From Pontibacter indicus (lineage in GTDB: Bacteria; Bacteroidota; Bacteroidia; Cytophagales; Hymenobacteraceae): 64,000 bases of DNA. Below, one piece after another: positions 34,654 to 43,888 of the stretch (the first letter of the stretch is position 1; every line of letters begins with the position of its first letter). The position numbers and the translations under genes are program-made. The stretch spans positions 682,001 through 746,000 of the forward strand of contig NZ_FTPP01000002.1 of NCBI RefSeq assembly GCF_900156345.1. Reading direction: 5' to 3'. Under the pieces are notes generated by a model. That model saw nothing but the letters and a program-made list of their open reading frames with translations. It did no database searches and had not been told where the DNA came from.

Positions 34654-34742
34654 ATCAGAATCAGGATTTACAGAATTTTCAATATTGACTGTCTTTTTAT
34701 AATAATCCTGAAAATCTTAAAATCCTGTGAATCCTGATTCAG
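34654..34742. repeat. Imperfect inverted repeat with GAATCAGGATT arms
   Basis: The left arm TCAGAATCAGGATTTACAG and the right arm CTGTGAATCCTGATTCAGA are nearly perfect reverse complements. The module resembles the one at 16063-16229, also adjacent to a palindrome copy. Confidence 0.8.
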
Positions 34743-34767
34743 ACAGATTATGCCTGTGCACGGTTCA

Positions 34768-34787
34768 GACAGGTCGCGACCTGTCCC
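34768..34787 (-). repeat. Dispersed palindrome AGGTCGCGACCT, copy 4 (inverted)
   Basis: GACAGGTCGCGACCTGTCCC. The reverse strand reads GGGACAGGTCGCGACCTGTC then GAACCGTG, the same polarity as copies 1-3 when inverted. Confidence 0.92.
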
Positions 34788-35110
34788 TAAGAAGCACACA
34801 GCCCTTAATCTTTTCAACTCCTCAACTTCCTCTAACTAACTCTCTTAGCTCGCGTAAAAGTTCTAAATTTTACAAAAGCGGCCGGTTTACTGTCCTCATA
34901 AGGTCCTCAGATACCTGTGCGGTTCTTATTTTTCTGTGGGTTCGTGCCCCGCCTTTTCCCTTTTGCGGCTGCGAAGTTCGTAAGTTTTCACCGAAACATC
35001 TGCGCATGAAACAAACTTTACGCCAAGCTATACAAGATTCTAAAATCGTTACCTATCATACTCGCCTCCAGCATGCTTTCAGAATAGCGACGTGGGTGCG
35101 GGGGCTCGCA

Positions 35111-37744
35111 ATGGGTATAAACTACTTTATTTCTGATCTCCTCAGAGCCGGTTTCACGCAAAAGGTGCTGGCCACAGGGGTGCTGCTATTGCTGCCATAC
35201 CTGGCGGCAGCCCAACTTCAGGAGGACTTCTCTGACGGAAACTTCACCCAGAACCCCGCCTGGACAGGTGATGTGAGCGGCTTTATGGTAAATCCTCAAA
35301 ACCAGTTGCAAAGCAACGGGCCGGCAGTGACGGGCACCATCCTATACCTGTCCACGCCCTCGCAGGCGGCGGTGGGAACGGTCTGGGAGTTCTGGGCCAA
35401 CCTTCGCCTGGCGACCTCATCGAGCAACTATGCCGATGTATTTCTCATAGCAGACAAAGCAGATTTGAAGGCCGCGGATGTGAACGGCTATTTTGTGCGC
35501 ATCGGAAACACAGCCGACGAAGTGAGCCTGTTCCGCAAAGACGCCGGACGCACGCCTGTCATGATCATCAACGGGCAGGACAAAACCGTGGCAACTTCCA
35601 ACAATATTGTGCGGGTGCGCGTGACGCGAAGCCTCGACTATACCTGGCAACTCGAGATCGACGTGACCGGAACGGGGGAGAGCTATGTGAGCCAAGGTAC
35701 GGTAGCAGATGCCACGCACATGCGCTCCGCCTGGTTTGGCGTGCTGGTCAGGTATAGCTCGGCCAATAGTCAGCGCTTTTATTTTGATGATTTCCGGATA
35801 AGAGACACCAGTCCGCCGGTGCTGGAGAGCGCCCAGCCGTTGAGCCCCTATACCTTGGAGCTGCGATTTAACGAGTCGCTTGACCAGGAACGAGCCCAAA
35901 ATACCAATAGCTATACCTTGAACGGCAACATAAAACCGTCTTCAGCAGAGCTCACCGGAAGCGGCACAGTGCTGCTCTCGTTTGCCCAATCGCTGCGGAA
36001 CGGCGCCAATACGATTGCGGCGGCAGGTATAGCCGACCTGTATGACAATATCCTGCCAAACCCGGTTGAACTGACTTTCCAGTATGCGCTGCCGCCTGTA
36101 CTGCCCGGGTACAACGAGCTCCTTATCACCGAGATCATGTCCCGCGAAACACCAGCCGTAGGGCTGCCAGCAGTGGAGTACATCGAGCTACACAACCCGA
36201 CTGAAAAGGTGCTCACGCTGCAAGGTATACGGTTTTCTGATGGCACTTCTACCACGACGCTGCCCAATGTGCTCTTGCAGCCCGGCGAGTATGCCGTGGT
36301 GGTTCCCAACACACAGGTAGCCAATTTTACCGACTATGGCCGCGTGATCGGCATCAGCAACTTCCCGAGCCTCAACAACACGGGCGAATTGCTGCAGCTG
36401 CGCCAGCCCAATGGCCGCCTGATCTACGCCGTGCATTACAACGACACCTGGTACCGCGACGTGGCCAAGCGCAACGGCGGCTGGAGCCTCGAGATGATCG
36501 ACGTGACCAACCCCTGCGCCGGAGCCGATAACTGGATTGCCTCTGCAGACCCACGCGGCGGTACGCCTGCCCAGCCGAATTCCGTAGCCGCCTCTATACC
36601 TGACAACACCCCGCCTGCCTTGGGCAGCGTGACAGCCTTGTCGCCCGATCGGTTGCTTCTCCGGTTTAACGAGCGGTTGGATAGTGCGCAGGTAGCAGAT
36701 GCGGGCCGCTATACCTTGAGTCCGGCAGGCATCGATATAGCCAGTGTGCAGGTGGTCTCGCCGCTGTTTGATGAGGTGGTGCTATACCTGAATAGTCCGC
36801 TGCAGGAGCGACAGCGCTATACCTTAACGGCCACCGGCATCCGCGATTGCGCCGGCAACCTGAGTTCGCAACCGCTCACGGCCACTTTTGCTTTGCCTTC
36901 TGCTCCGGAGCCCGGCGATGTGGTGATCAACGAGGTGCTCTTCAACCCCAGGCCCGGCGGCGTGGACTTTGTGGAGCTGGTGAACCGCAGCGACAAATAC
37001 ATCAACTTGCAAAACTGGCAACTGGCCAACACGAGCAACGACAGCATCGCCAACCGGCGCGCGATCACTACAACTCCCTATGTACTGGAGCCCGGTCAAT
37101 ACGTGGTGCTCACCACCAACCCCGAGAACATCAAAAATAACTACCCGGCGGCCCACGAAGCGACGTTTCTGCGGATGGCCTCGCTGCCTTCTTACCCCGA
37201 TGCGGCCGGATCCGTTATCGTGTTGCAGCCGGATGGCCGCCTTGCCGACCGATTTGACTACAACGAGCGCATGCACTTCAGCCTGATTGATGACCGCAAC
37301 GGTATTTCGCTGGAACGGGTGAGGCTGGAAGGGCCTACCACGGCAGACAATTTTCATTCAGCGGCTACCTCACTTGGGGCCACGCCCGGCTACCTCAATT
37401 CGCAGTCGCAGTCAGGTATAGCCGTGCAGAATATATTCACCATCGAACCCAAGGTATTCTCGCCAGACGGCGACGGCTATGAGGATTTTACCACCATTAA
37501 CTACAGTGCCGACCAAAGCGGACTTGTTGCCAACATTACCGTGTTTGACGCGCAGGGACGTGAAGTGCGCAAACTGGTGCGTAACGAGTTGCTGGCCACC
37601 GACGGCTTCTTCCGCTGGGACGGTACCCGGCAGGATGGCTCCAAAGCCGCCATCGGCTATTACCTCTTTTATATCGAACTCTTCGACCTGGACGGGCAGA
37701 AGCGCGTGCAAAAGGAGCGGGTTGTCATAGGAGGGCAGTTATAG
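35111..37744 (+). CDS. Secreted lamin-tail-domain protein
   Basis: This is an 877 aa exported protein from ATG 35111, chosen because it starts a signal peptide ending PYLAAAQ. An ATG at 35006 would add 35 residues. Domains in order: a laminin-G/LamGL-like region (about 35-215), an Ig-like SbsA-type domain (PPVLESAQPLSPYTLELRFNE), lamin-tail domain 1 (YNELLITEIMSRET ... LQPGEYAVVVPN), a second Ig-like domain, lamin-tail domain 2 (DVVINEVLFNPRPGGVDFVELVNRS) and a C-terminal FlgD-like Ig domain (FSPDGDGYEDFTTI ... GYYLFYIELFDLDG). Likely cell-surface or extracellular; no enzyme motif. Confidence 0.85.
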   Translation: MGINYFISDLLRAGFTQKVLATGVLLLLPYLAAAQLQEDFSDGNFTQNPAWTGDVSGFMVNPQNQLQSNGPAVTGTILYLSTPSQAAVGTVWEFWANLRLATSSSNYADVFLIADKADLKAADVNGYFVRIGNTADEVSLFRKDAGRTPVMIINGQDKTVATSNNIVRVRVTRSLDYTWQLEIDVTGTGESYVSQGTVADATHMRSAWFGVLVRYSSANSQRFYFDDFRIRDTSPPVLESAQPLSPYTLELRFNESLDQERAQNTNSYTLNGNIKPSSAELTGSGTVLLSFAQSLRNGANTIAAAGIADLYDNILPNPVELTFQYALPPVLPGYNELLITEIMSRETPAVGLPAVEYIELHNPTEKVLTLQGIRFSDGTSTTTLPNVLLQPGEYAVVVPNTQVANFTDYGRVIGISNFPSLNNTGELLQLRQPNGRLIYAVHYNDTWYRDVAKRNGGWSLEMIDVTNPCAGADNWIASADPRGGTPAQPNSVAASIPDNTPPALGSVTALSPDRLLLRFNERLDSAQVADAGRYTLSPAGIDIASVQVVSPLFDEVVLYLNSPLQERQRYTLTATGIRDCAGNLSSQPLTATFALPSAPEPGDVVINEVLFNPRPGGVDFVELVNRSDKYINLQNWQLANTSNDSIANRRAITTTPYVLEPGQYVVLTTNPENIKNNYPAAHEATFLRMASLPSYPDAAGSVIVLQPDGRLADRFDYNERMHFSLIDDRNGISLERVRLEGPTTADNFHSAATSLGATPGYLNSQSQSGIAVQNIFTIEPKVFSPDGDGYEDFTTINYSADQSGLVANITVFDAQGREVRKLVRNELLATDGFFRWDGTRQDGSKAAIGYYLFYIELFDLDGQKRVQKERVVIGGQL

Positions 37745-37985
37745 TGCGTGGCTAATATTTTTAGAAACCGGCTAAAAATGTTAGTAACTTTTGTGGATAA
37801 CCTATGTTATTAACATTCGGGTTGGAGCTCCATCTTTAATTATAAGTCCCACTATGCCTCCATTATCGTGCTGACCTACAGGTGGCTATGCCTAACTGAA
37901 ATATACCTCTGTCCCTCCGCTTAAACTACAGCAACAATCGCTTAACTTGCGCGGCTTTTTAAAATCAGCAGCAGGAGCTTAAGGG

Positions 37986-38807
37986 GTGGAAGAAATTATA
38001 TACCTGTGTTTTTTCGCCTTTCTGGCGGGATTCATTGATTCGGTGGTAGGAGGGGGAGGCTTGATCCAGTTGCCGGCCTTGATGATATTTTTGCCCGGCG
38101 TGCCCTTGCCGACGTTGTTTGGTACGGGCAAGGTTGCAGGTATAGCCGGCACTACTGCGGCCATGGTACGCTACGTCCGGACCGTAAAGATCAACTACCT
38201 GGCCATACTGCCGGCAGCCGCGGCGGCTTTTGTCTTTTCCTTCATGGGAGCGAGAGCCCTGAGTCACCTGGATGCCAACCTGCTCAAGCCGCTCATTCTG
38301 TTGCTGCTCATCCTGGTGGCCATCTATACCTTCATCAAGAAGGACTTCGGCTCGCTGCACGCCCCCAAGCTCACAGACGCAAAGGAGAAGGTATACGGGG
38401 TCCTGATTGGTGCGGCTATCGGTTTCTACGACGGCTTCTTTGGCCCCGGTACGGGCAGCTTCCTCATCTTCATTTTCATTGGTCTGTTCGGCTTCAACTT
38501 CCTGGCGGCCTCTGCGGCGGCGAAGGTGGTGAACGTGGCCACGAACCTGTCGGCGCTGCTCTACTTTATCTGGAAAGGCCATGTGCTCTACGAAGTGGCT
38601 ATTCCTATGGCGATCTGCAGCATCATCGGTTCGCAACTGGGCACTCGCACCGCTCTCAAACGCGGCACCGGCTTTGTGCGGGCGCTGTTTTTGGTGGTGG
38701 TGAGTGGCATCATCCTTAAACTGGCCTATGATACCTACGGCGTGGGCGGAGAAGACTTTGCCCGCCTGAGCACTGCTGTATTGGAGTGGGTGGGGAAAAA
38801 AGGGTAG
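37986..38807 (+). CDS. TauE/SafE family sulfite exporter-like permease
   Basis: This 273 aa membrane protein has about eight helices. The family signature FIDSVVGGGGLIQLPAL (about 15-31) and its second-half echo GFYDGFFGPGTGSFLIFIF (about 147-165) are both clear. Members export sulfite, sulfoacetate or related anions; substrate unknown here. The start codon is GTG at 37986, since no ATG precedes the first helix. Its stop codon directly abuts the stop of the convergent tolC-like gene, so no space for a terminator remains. Confidence 0.9.
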   Translation: MEEIIYLCFFAFLAGFIDSVVGGGGLIQLPALMIFLPGVPLPTLFGTGKVAGIAGTTAAMVRYVRTVKINYLAILPAAAAAFVFSFMGARALSHLDANLLKPLILLLLILVAIYTFIKKDFGSLHAPKLTDAKEKVYGVLIGAAIGFYDGFFGPGTGSFLIFIFIGLFGFNFLAASAAAKVVNVATNLSALLYFIWKGHVLYEVAIPMAICSIIGSQLGTRTALKRGTGFVRALFLVVVSGIILKLAYDTYGVGGEDFARLSTAVLEWVGKKG

Positions 38808-40244
38808 TTACTCCCGCTGCATGTTGCCGGCCGACCAGTAGAGCTGAGCCTTGGTTTTGGCGTACTTGCTGCGCAAATCATACAGCTTAATCCGCGACTC
38901 CAGCAGCTTCTGCTCGCGGGCGTTGATCAGAAAGAGGGAACTTTCCCCGCTCTGGAATTTGACGACCTCACCCTCTTGCAGGATGCGGGCGTTGGCTACC
39001 ATCTGCTCCTGTAAGGCAAGCTGTTCTTCCAGCGCCAGCCATTCGTTGTATACCGTCTGTACCGCATTTTCGATGGCCCGTAAGGCAAACGATTGCTGAA
39101 AATCCACTTCCTGCTGTTTGATTTTGGTGAGTTGCAGCTTGCCCCGTTCCTGCCTCAAAAATAGCGGCTGGCTGAAGCTGATGCCCACTTTGTAGTTGTT
39201 GCGCATGTAAGGAGCCCGAAACGCCTCACCGTTCATAAAAAAGTCGCTTTGCAGCAGGTTGTATTCCACGTTCAGCTTCGGCTTGAGTTTGTCGGCGGCA
39301 AAACGGCGCTCCACTTCCAGTTGCTGTCCTTTCAGGTCGAGCTTCACAATGTCGGGGTGGTTGACTTTGGCCAAGGCTACCAACTCCTGCAAGTCTTCGG
39401 GGCTGAGCGGGTCCCGCTCGGTGCCTTCTGCTGAGGGGATGGCGTTAGCGGCAAGGCCGAGTGGCTTGTTGCCCTCGTCCCACAAATGCATCTCTACCCG
39501 CAGCTTGCTGTTGTTGTACTCCTGCAGGGCGGCACTAAGCAAGACGCGGCGGTTAAGGGCCTCGGTGCGGGCCTCCACGGTGTCGATAGCGGCCAGGTCG
39601 CCTTGGCGGGCTCGTTCGTTCACGGCCCGGGTGCGCACTTCGGCCAGCTCCAGCGCCTCCCGGTATACCTGCACTTCATGGTAATAATAAAGCCAGTCCC
39701 AATAGTCCTTGGCCACATCCAGCAGCAGTTTGTTCACCAGCTTGAGTCGGTCGGCTTCGGCCATTTGCGGTAGCAACTGCGCCTGTCGCACCATGGTGCG
39801 GCGTTCGTCCATGAACAGCCCCTGTCCCAGCGGCACGGCTATACCTGCGTAGCTCAGTCCGTTGGAGGGGGTGTACTTCTCAGGATTCAGGTAAGGGCCG
39901 CTGTTGCGCTCATAACCTGCCAGCAACTCCGGCCCAAACCACAGCGGCACGCGCAGGCTGTTGTTCCAGTAGGTATAGTACTCCTTGTCAGAAAACTGCT
40001 TTTCGCCATACTTGCTGTCGATAACCGGGTCGAAGCCGCCGCGGGCCATGCGCAGTTCCTGGTCGGCCTGCCGCGCCAGCAGTGCCGCCTGTGCCGCCAG
40101 CGGATGATGCGCCAGCACCTGCTCGTAGAGCGCGTGCATGGTGAGCACCTGCACTGAGTCCGTCTTTTGGGCCACACCCGGTCGGGCTATACCTGTCAGG
40201 CAAAGCAGCAACAGCGAAAAGACAAAAAAGCGATACTCCTTCAT
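38808..40244 (-). CDS. TolC family outer-membrane efflux protein
   Basis: This 478 aa outer-membrane channel of a type I-like exporter has a signal peptide ending GIARPGVAQ. Long coiled-coil helices are typical of the OEP family: LYEQVLAHHPLAAQAALLARQADQELRMARGG near the start and its echo further on (LVALAKVNHPDIVKLDLKGQQLEVERRFAADK). It starts 4 bp after the HlyD gene ends, within the ABC-HlyD-TolC operon. Confidence 0.92.
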   Translation of the reverse strand: MKEYRFFVFSLLLLCLTGIARPGVAQKTDSVQVLTMHALYEQVLAHHPLAAQAALLARQADQELRMARGGFDPVIDSKYGEKQFSDKEYYTYWNNSLRVPLWFGPELLAGYERNSGPYLNPEKYTPSNGLSYAGIAVPLGQGLFMDERRTMVRQAQLLPQMAEADRLKLVNKLLLDVAKDYWDWLYYYHEVQVYREALELAEVRTRAVNERARQGDLAAIDTVEARTEALNRRVLLSAALQEYNNSKLRVEMHLWDEGNKPLGLAANAIPSAEGTERDPLSPEDLQELVALAKVNHPDIVKLDLKGQQLEVERRFAADKLKPKLNVEYNLLQSDFFMNGEAFRAPYMRNNYKVGISFSQPLFLRQERGKLQLTKIKQQEVDFQQSFALRAIENAVQTVYNEWLALEEQLALQEQMVANARILQEGEVVKFQSGESSLFLINAREQKLLESRIKLYDLRSKYAKTKAQLYWSAGNMQRE

Positions 40245-40248
40245 GTGC

Positions 40249-41610
40249 TTATTTCTCTTCTTTGGATTGGTCTTTGGCTCCGTCTACAGGAAGCGTGCCC
40301 GTGTAGTCTGGCGGGAAGCCGTTGAGCTGGCGCCACAGTTCGTACCAGATCGGCACGCTGCGCAGCATGGCCCAGCCCTGTACGCCGGAGCCGATCCGGA
40401 TGGCTTCGGGCCATTTCTCCTGCTCCGGGTCCTGCACCACCAGCATGCGGTACAGACCGTTGGTCGCGGTGTTGTCGATCACGGCCACTTTGCCGCCGAA
40501 GGTACCAAAGCCCACATTGGGCCAGCCCGAGAACACGAGCGCCGGCCAGCCGTCGAACTGCAGGCGCACCGGAGCACCACGGTAGAGGAGTGGCAGGTCC
40601 ATAGGCTGCACGTAGAGCTCCACAGCCAGCTGCGGATTGTCGGGCATGATGGTAGCGATGGCTTCGCCTTCTTTGATGGTTTCGCCTATACCTGCGCGGA
40701 GCGTCCGCACGAGGTAGCCCGTTTGCGGTGCCACCACTTGGTAAAAGCCGCTACGCACCAGCGTACTGCTGTACTCGCTCCGCAGTTTCGACACGTCGCC
40801 AATCGTGCTGTAGAGGTAAGCCTGGTTTGCGTTCAGGTCCGACTCGGCTTTGGCCAGTTTGTCAGCATACTCGGCCTGGAGGGAGTTGAGCTCCGTATAG
40901 GCGTTCTGCAATTCGGCACGGGCACTGCCCAGCTTGTTTTCGTTGGCCACCAGTTTGGCTTCGGCTTCCTGCAGTTTCAGGCGGCGCGCCTCCAGCTCGG
41001 TCAGCGACTTGAGTCCCTGCTCGTACAGTGCCTCCTGCCGGGCGTACTGGTTACGGGCGATCTCTACTTCTACGCGCTGCGCTGCCAGATCTGCACTGTC
41101 GCTTTGTACTTTAAGCCTGGTCTGGGCAACTTTGTTGCGTCCTTTTTGCAGACTAAACTGCAGCCCCTCGCGCAAGGCCCGTATCTGCTCCTGCAACGCA
41201 TCAGTTTTGGCTTTGGTGGCCGTAGCAGCTCCTTCCTTTGCCTGTACCTGCTCGTCCAGACGATCCAGCAGCTCCGGGTCGAAGAACTTTTCTTTCACTT
41301 CCGACAAACTCACAATCGTGTCGCCTTTCTGCACCAGCTGGCCCTCCTGCACATGCCAGCGCTCGATGCGGCCGGCTATGGTGCTTTGCACCGTTTGAGG
41401 GCGGTCCTCAGGGTTAAGGGCAGTCAGCGCGCCGCGAGACGAGATATTCTGTGTCCAGGGCAAAAACAGCATCAGGATCAGGAGCAGCACGATGCCCACA
41501 ATCCAGATGGCCAATGTGCGTCCGAGCTTAGGAGTTTGCACCATTTCCATTGCTTCCATGGTCGAGTGCTCCTGCGTTGGGATATAAGGATCTTTCTCTT
41601 TCATGGTCAT
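40249..41610 (-). CDS. HlyD-family membrane fusion (adaptor) protein
   Basis: This 453 aa periplasmic adaptor links the inner-membrane exporter to the TolC-like channel. One N-terminal transmembrane helix (about 33-52, AIWIVGIVLLLILMLFL), a lipoyl-like half (AGRIERWHVQEGQLVQKGDTIV), a long coiled coil (about 115-285) and a returning lipoyl half (VVAPQTGYLVRTLRAGIGETIKEGEAI) are all visible. Its first 4 bp overlap the ABC gene stop (ATGA). Confidence 0.92.
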   Translation of the reverse strand: MTMKEKDPYIPTQEHSTMEAMEMVQTPKLGRTLAIWIVGIVLLLILMLFLPWTQNISSRGALTALNPEDRPQTVQSTIAGRIERWHVQEGQLVQKGDTIVSLSEVKEKFFDPELLDRLDEQVQAKEGAATATKAKTDALQEQIRALREGLQFSLQKGRNKVAQTRLKVQSDSADLAAQRVEVEIARNQYARQEALYEQGLKSLTELEARRLKLQEAEAKLVANENKLGSARAELQNAYTELNSLQAEYADKLAKAESDLNANQAYLYSTIGDVSKLRSEYSSTLVRSGFYQVVAPQTGYLVRTLRAGIGETIKEGEAIATIMPDNPQLAVELYVQPMDLPLLYRGAPVRLQFDGWPALVFSGWPNVGFGTFGGKVAVIDNTATNGLYRMLVVQDPEQEKWPEAIRIGSGVQGWAMLRSVPIWYELWRQLNGFPPDYTGTLPVDGAKDQSKEEK

Positions 41611-43346
41611 ACAGTGAGGGTGGCCAGTTGCTGATAAGGGGTACTGTGGCGGATCTCCTCAAAATGGCCGCTTGCCACGAGCTGTCCGTCTTTCAGGAGC
41701 ATAGTGCGGTCGCAGATGGCCATCACTTCCGGGTCGTTGGAAATGATGAGGAGCGTCCAGCTGAACTCCGGCGATGAGAGCATCTGAATGAGGCGCAGTT
41801 TCTCTTGCTTTTCCATACCTCCCCAGAAATCGTCGAGGAGCAGCATTTTGGGGCGCCGCACCAGGCAGCGGGCCATGATGATCTTGCGCGCCACACTGGC
41901 TGGCAACCGGATGCTGCCACCGGTCAGCTCGGTCTGCAGGCCATCCGGCAGCTCGTGTATAAAGTCAGTGAGGCCCACGTTGTCCGTCGCCCAGATCACG
42001 TCCTCAACCGGCACATTTGGTATACCTAGCGTAATGTTTTCCAGGATGGTGCCGTCAAAAACCTGCTCTTTGGAGGTGTTGTCGCCAATGAGCCGGCGTA
42101 GGTTGTTCTTGTTGAGGTCGCGCATCGAGAGGTGGTTGTAGGCGATGCTGCCTTCATAGTTCTCGTACAGGCCCAGCAGCAGCTGGCTGAGTGTGGACTT
42201 GCCGGATCGGTTGAAGCCTGCGATGCACACCCGCTCCGAGGCCTGCACATCAAACGAAATGCCGTCGATGGCAAACTCCTCCAGGTTCGGGTACTGATAG
42301 CGCAGACTCCTTACCTGTATCGACAGGCCCTGGCCAGTGTCAGGCACCGGCATGCCGCGCTCTTCCTCCAGTGGCATGTCGGTTACCTGCCCGAGTTTGT
42401 CAAGGCTGGTGAGCAGGTCATAAATGGTGTCGAGCTTGATGATGATTTTCTCTACCGCCGTCATGATGAGGATGATGACGATCTCGGAGGCCACAAACTG
42501 CCCGATGTTGATCTCACGCTGAATCACCAGCACAGCGCCCAGTACGAGCAGACCGCCCGTGATCACGGTCTTGAACCCCACAAAGCTAAAGTACTGCGTC
42601 ATCAGCACCCGGAAGTGCTGCTTGCGTGCCTTCAGGTAGCTGGTGACAAAGCCATTGGTTTTTTGCGACGGCAGTTCAGACTGGCCACCCAGCTTAAAGG
42701 CGTTCATGGAGCGGGCCATCTCCTGTAACCAGGCCAGCAGTTTGTATTTGTACTTCGACTCGGTGATGCTGGTGTCGATGCCGCGGGAGCTTGTCAGGTA
42801 TAGGATGCCGATGAGCACGATCACCAGGATCATGCCGAACACAATAAAGTAAGGGTGGTAGAACGAGAGCAGAATAAGCCCGAAAATGATCTGAATGGCC
42901 GAGGTGGTAAAGTCAGTGAGCAGCTTGGCCATCGACTTCTGCAGCACCACGGTGTCGGAGAAGCGGTTCATGAGTTCGGGCGGGTAGTAGCGGTGGAGCG
43001 CTTCGGACTGCAGACGTGGCACCCGGTAGGCGAAGTCGAAGGCCGTGCGCGCGAAGATACGCTGCTGGATGTACTCCACCAGCCAGAGCTGCATGATCTG
43101 CATGCCGCCCACAATGAGTAGGCCCAGCACGATGAGGGTGATCAGCACCACCACCGATACCGTGATCTGTCCGCTGGAAACAAACGCGATGATGCTCTGG
43201 ATGCCCAGCGGCAGCGAAAGGCTGATCAGACCGGCCACGATCGCATAAATGTACAGGTATACGATCTCACGTTTCTCGGCAGCAAGGAGCTGCCAGAAGC
43301 GCTGCATAGGGGTGAACTGGGGTTTGTGTTTATATGCTTTATTCAT
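41607..43346 (-). CDS. ABC transporter (permease-ATPase fusion) with degenerate ATPase motifs
   Basis: This 579 aa half-transporter of the RTX/LapB type lacks an N-terminal peptidase domain. Six membrane helices span about residues 25-300, then a nucleotide-binding domain. Walker A GFNRSGKST (377-385) is intact, but the Q-loop Gln position is Ser425, the LSGGQ signature is LPASV (481-485), the Walker B glutamate is Asp506 (MLLLDD) and the H-loop His is Asn537 (IISND). Such a set of changes should strongly reduce or abolish hydrolysis. Start is ATG 43346; a TTG at 43370 is also in frame. First gene of the export operon. Confidence 0.88.
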   Translation of the reverse strand: MNKAYKHKPQFTPMQRFWQLLAAEKREIVYLYIYAIVAGLISLSLPLGIQSIIAFVSSGQITVSVVVLITLIVLGLLIVGGMQIMQLWLVEYIQQRIFARTAFDFAYRVPRLQSEALHRYYPPELMNRFSDTVVLQKSMAKLLTDFTTSAIQIIFGLILLSFYHPYFIVFGMILVIVLIGILYLTSSRGIDTSITESKYKYKLLAWLQEMARSMNAFKLGGQSELPSQKTNGFVTSYLKARKQHFRVLMTQYFSFVGFKTVITGGLLVLGAVLVIQREINIGQFVASEIVIILIMTAVEKIIIKLDTIYDLLTSLDKLGQVTDMPLEEERGMPVPDTGQGLSIQVRSLRYQYPNLEEFAIDGISFDVQASERVCIAGFNRSGKSTLSQLLLGLYENYEGSIAYNHLSMRDLNKNNLRRLIGDNTSKEQVFDGTILENITLGIPNVPVEDVIWATDNVGLTDFIHELPDGLQTELTGGSIRLPASVARKIIMARCLVRRPKMLLLDDFWGGMEKQEKLRLIQMLSSPEFSWTLLIISNDPEVMAICDRTMLLKDGQLVASGHFEEIRHSTPYQQLATLTV

Positions 43347-43888
43347 GTATTCACTATCATATCTGGTCAACTGTCACCAATGCCAGATGTTTAAAAAATC
43401 GCCCCTTTCTACAGGAGTCAGCTGCGAAGCATTGCACTCGGTATAACTAGTCAGATGCTTTGGCCAAAATCAACTACGGATGTGCTGACCCAATCATTGC
43501 GCTGATAGGAGCGGCTGAGAAAATTTCGGGTTGATGCAGCGCGTCAATTTCAGTAGACTTTTGCGCAACTGTCTACCTGAATGTGCTGCTTTAACCTTGT
43601 TTTGACACGTATTACGTGATTTAAGCCTCTTCATCCGGATTATTTTTCTCTTAGCTGGTTTTTAGATCTTAGGTTGCAACTTTAACTGTGTAATGCGATT
43701 GTTTTGCTAACCTATACCTCTTTCACTGCATTCTACCCGATACTTGCTCCGGCAAAGTTATAAGAACCACTTTGTTTAATAGCTTTACTATTGAAAAAGT
43801 TTATTTCCCTTTTGATTTTTATTCGATTGCAAGATGAAAGTTTTGAAATAGGCGTGTAAGCAGGTATAAATTGCAGTCCATTGTCTAA

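Larger units (their letters stand above)
34562..35110. other. Intergenic region with repeat modules
   Basis: This region is about 550 bp. It contains GAGTGATTGAGTGATTGAGTGA (about 34582-34605), an imperfect inverted repeat (34654-34742), an inverted palindrome copy (34768-34787) and a CAACTCCTCAACTTCCTC stretch (about 34820-34838) that mirrors the purine repeats elsewhere. The last part is the leader of the lamin-tail gene. Confidence 0.65.
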
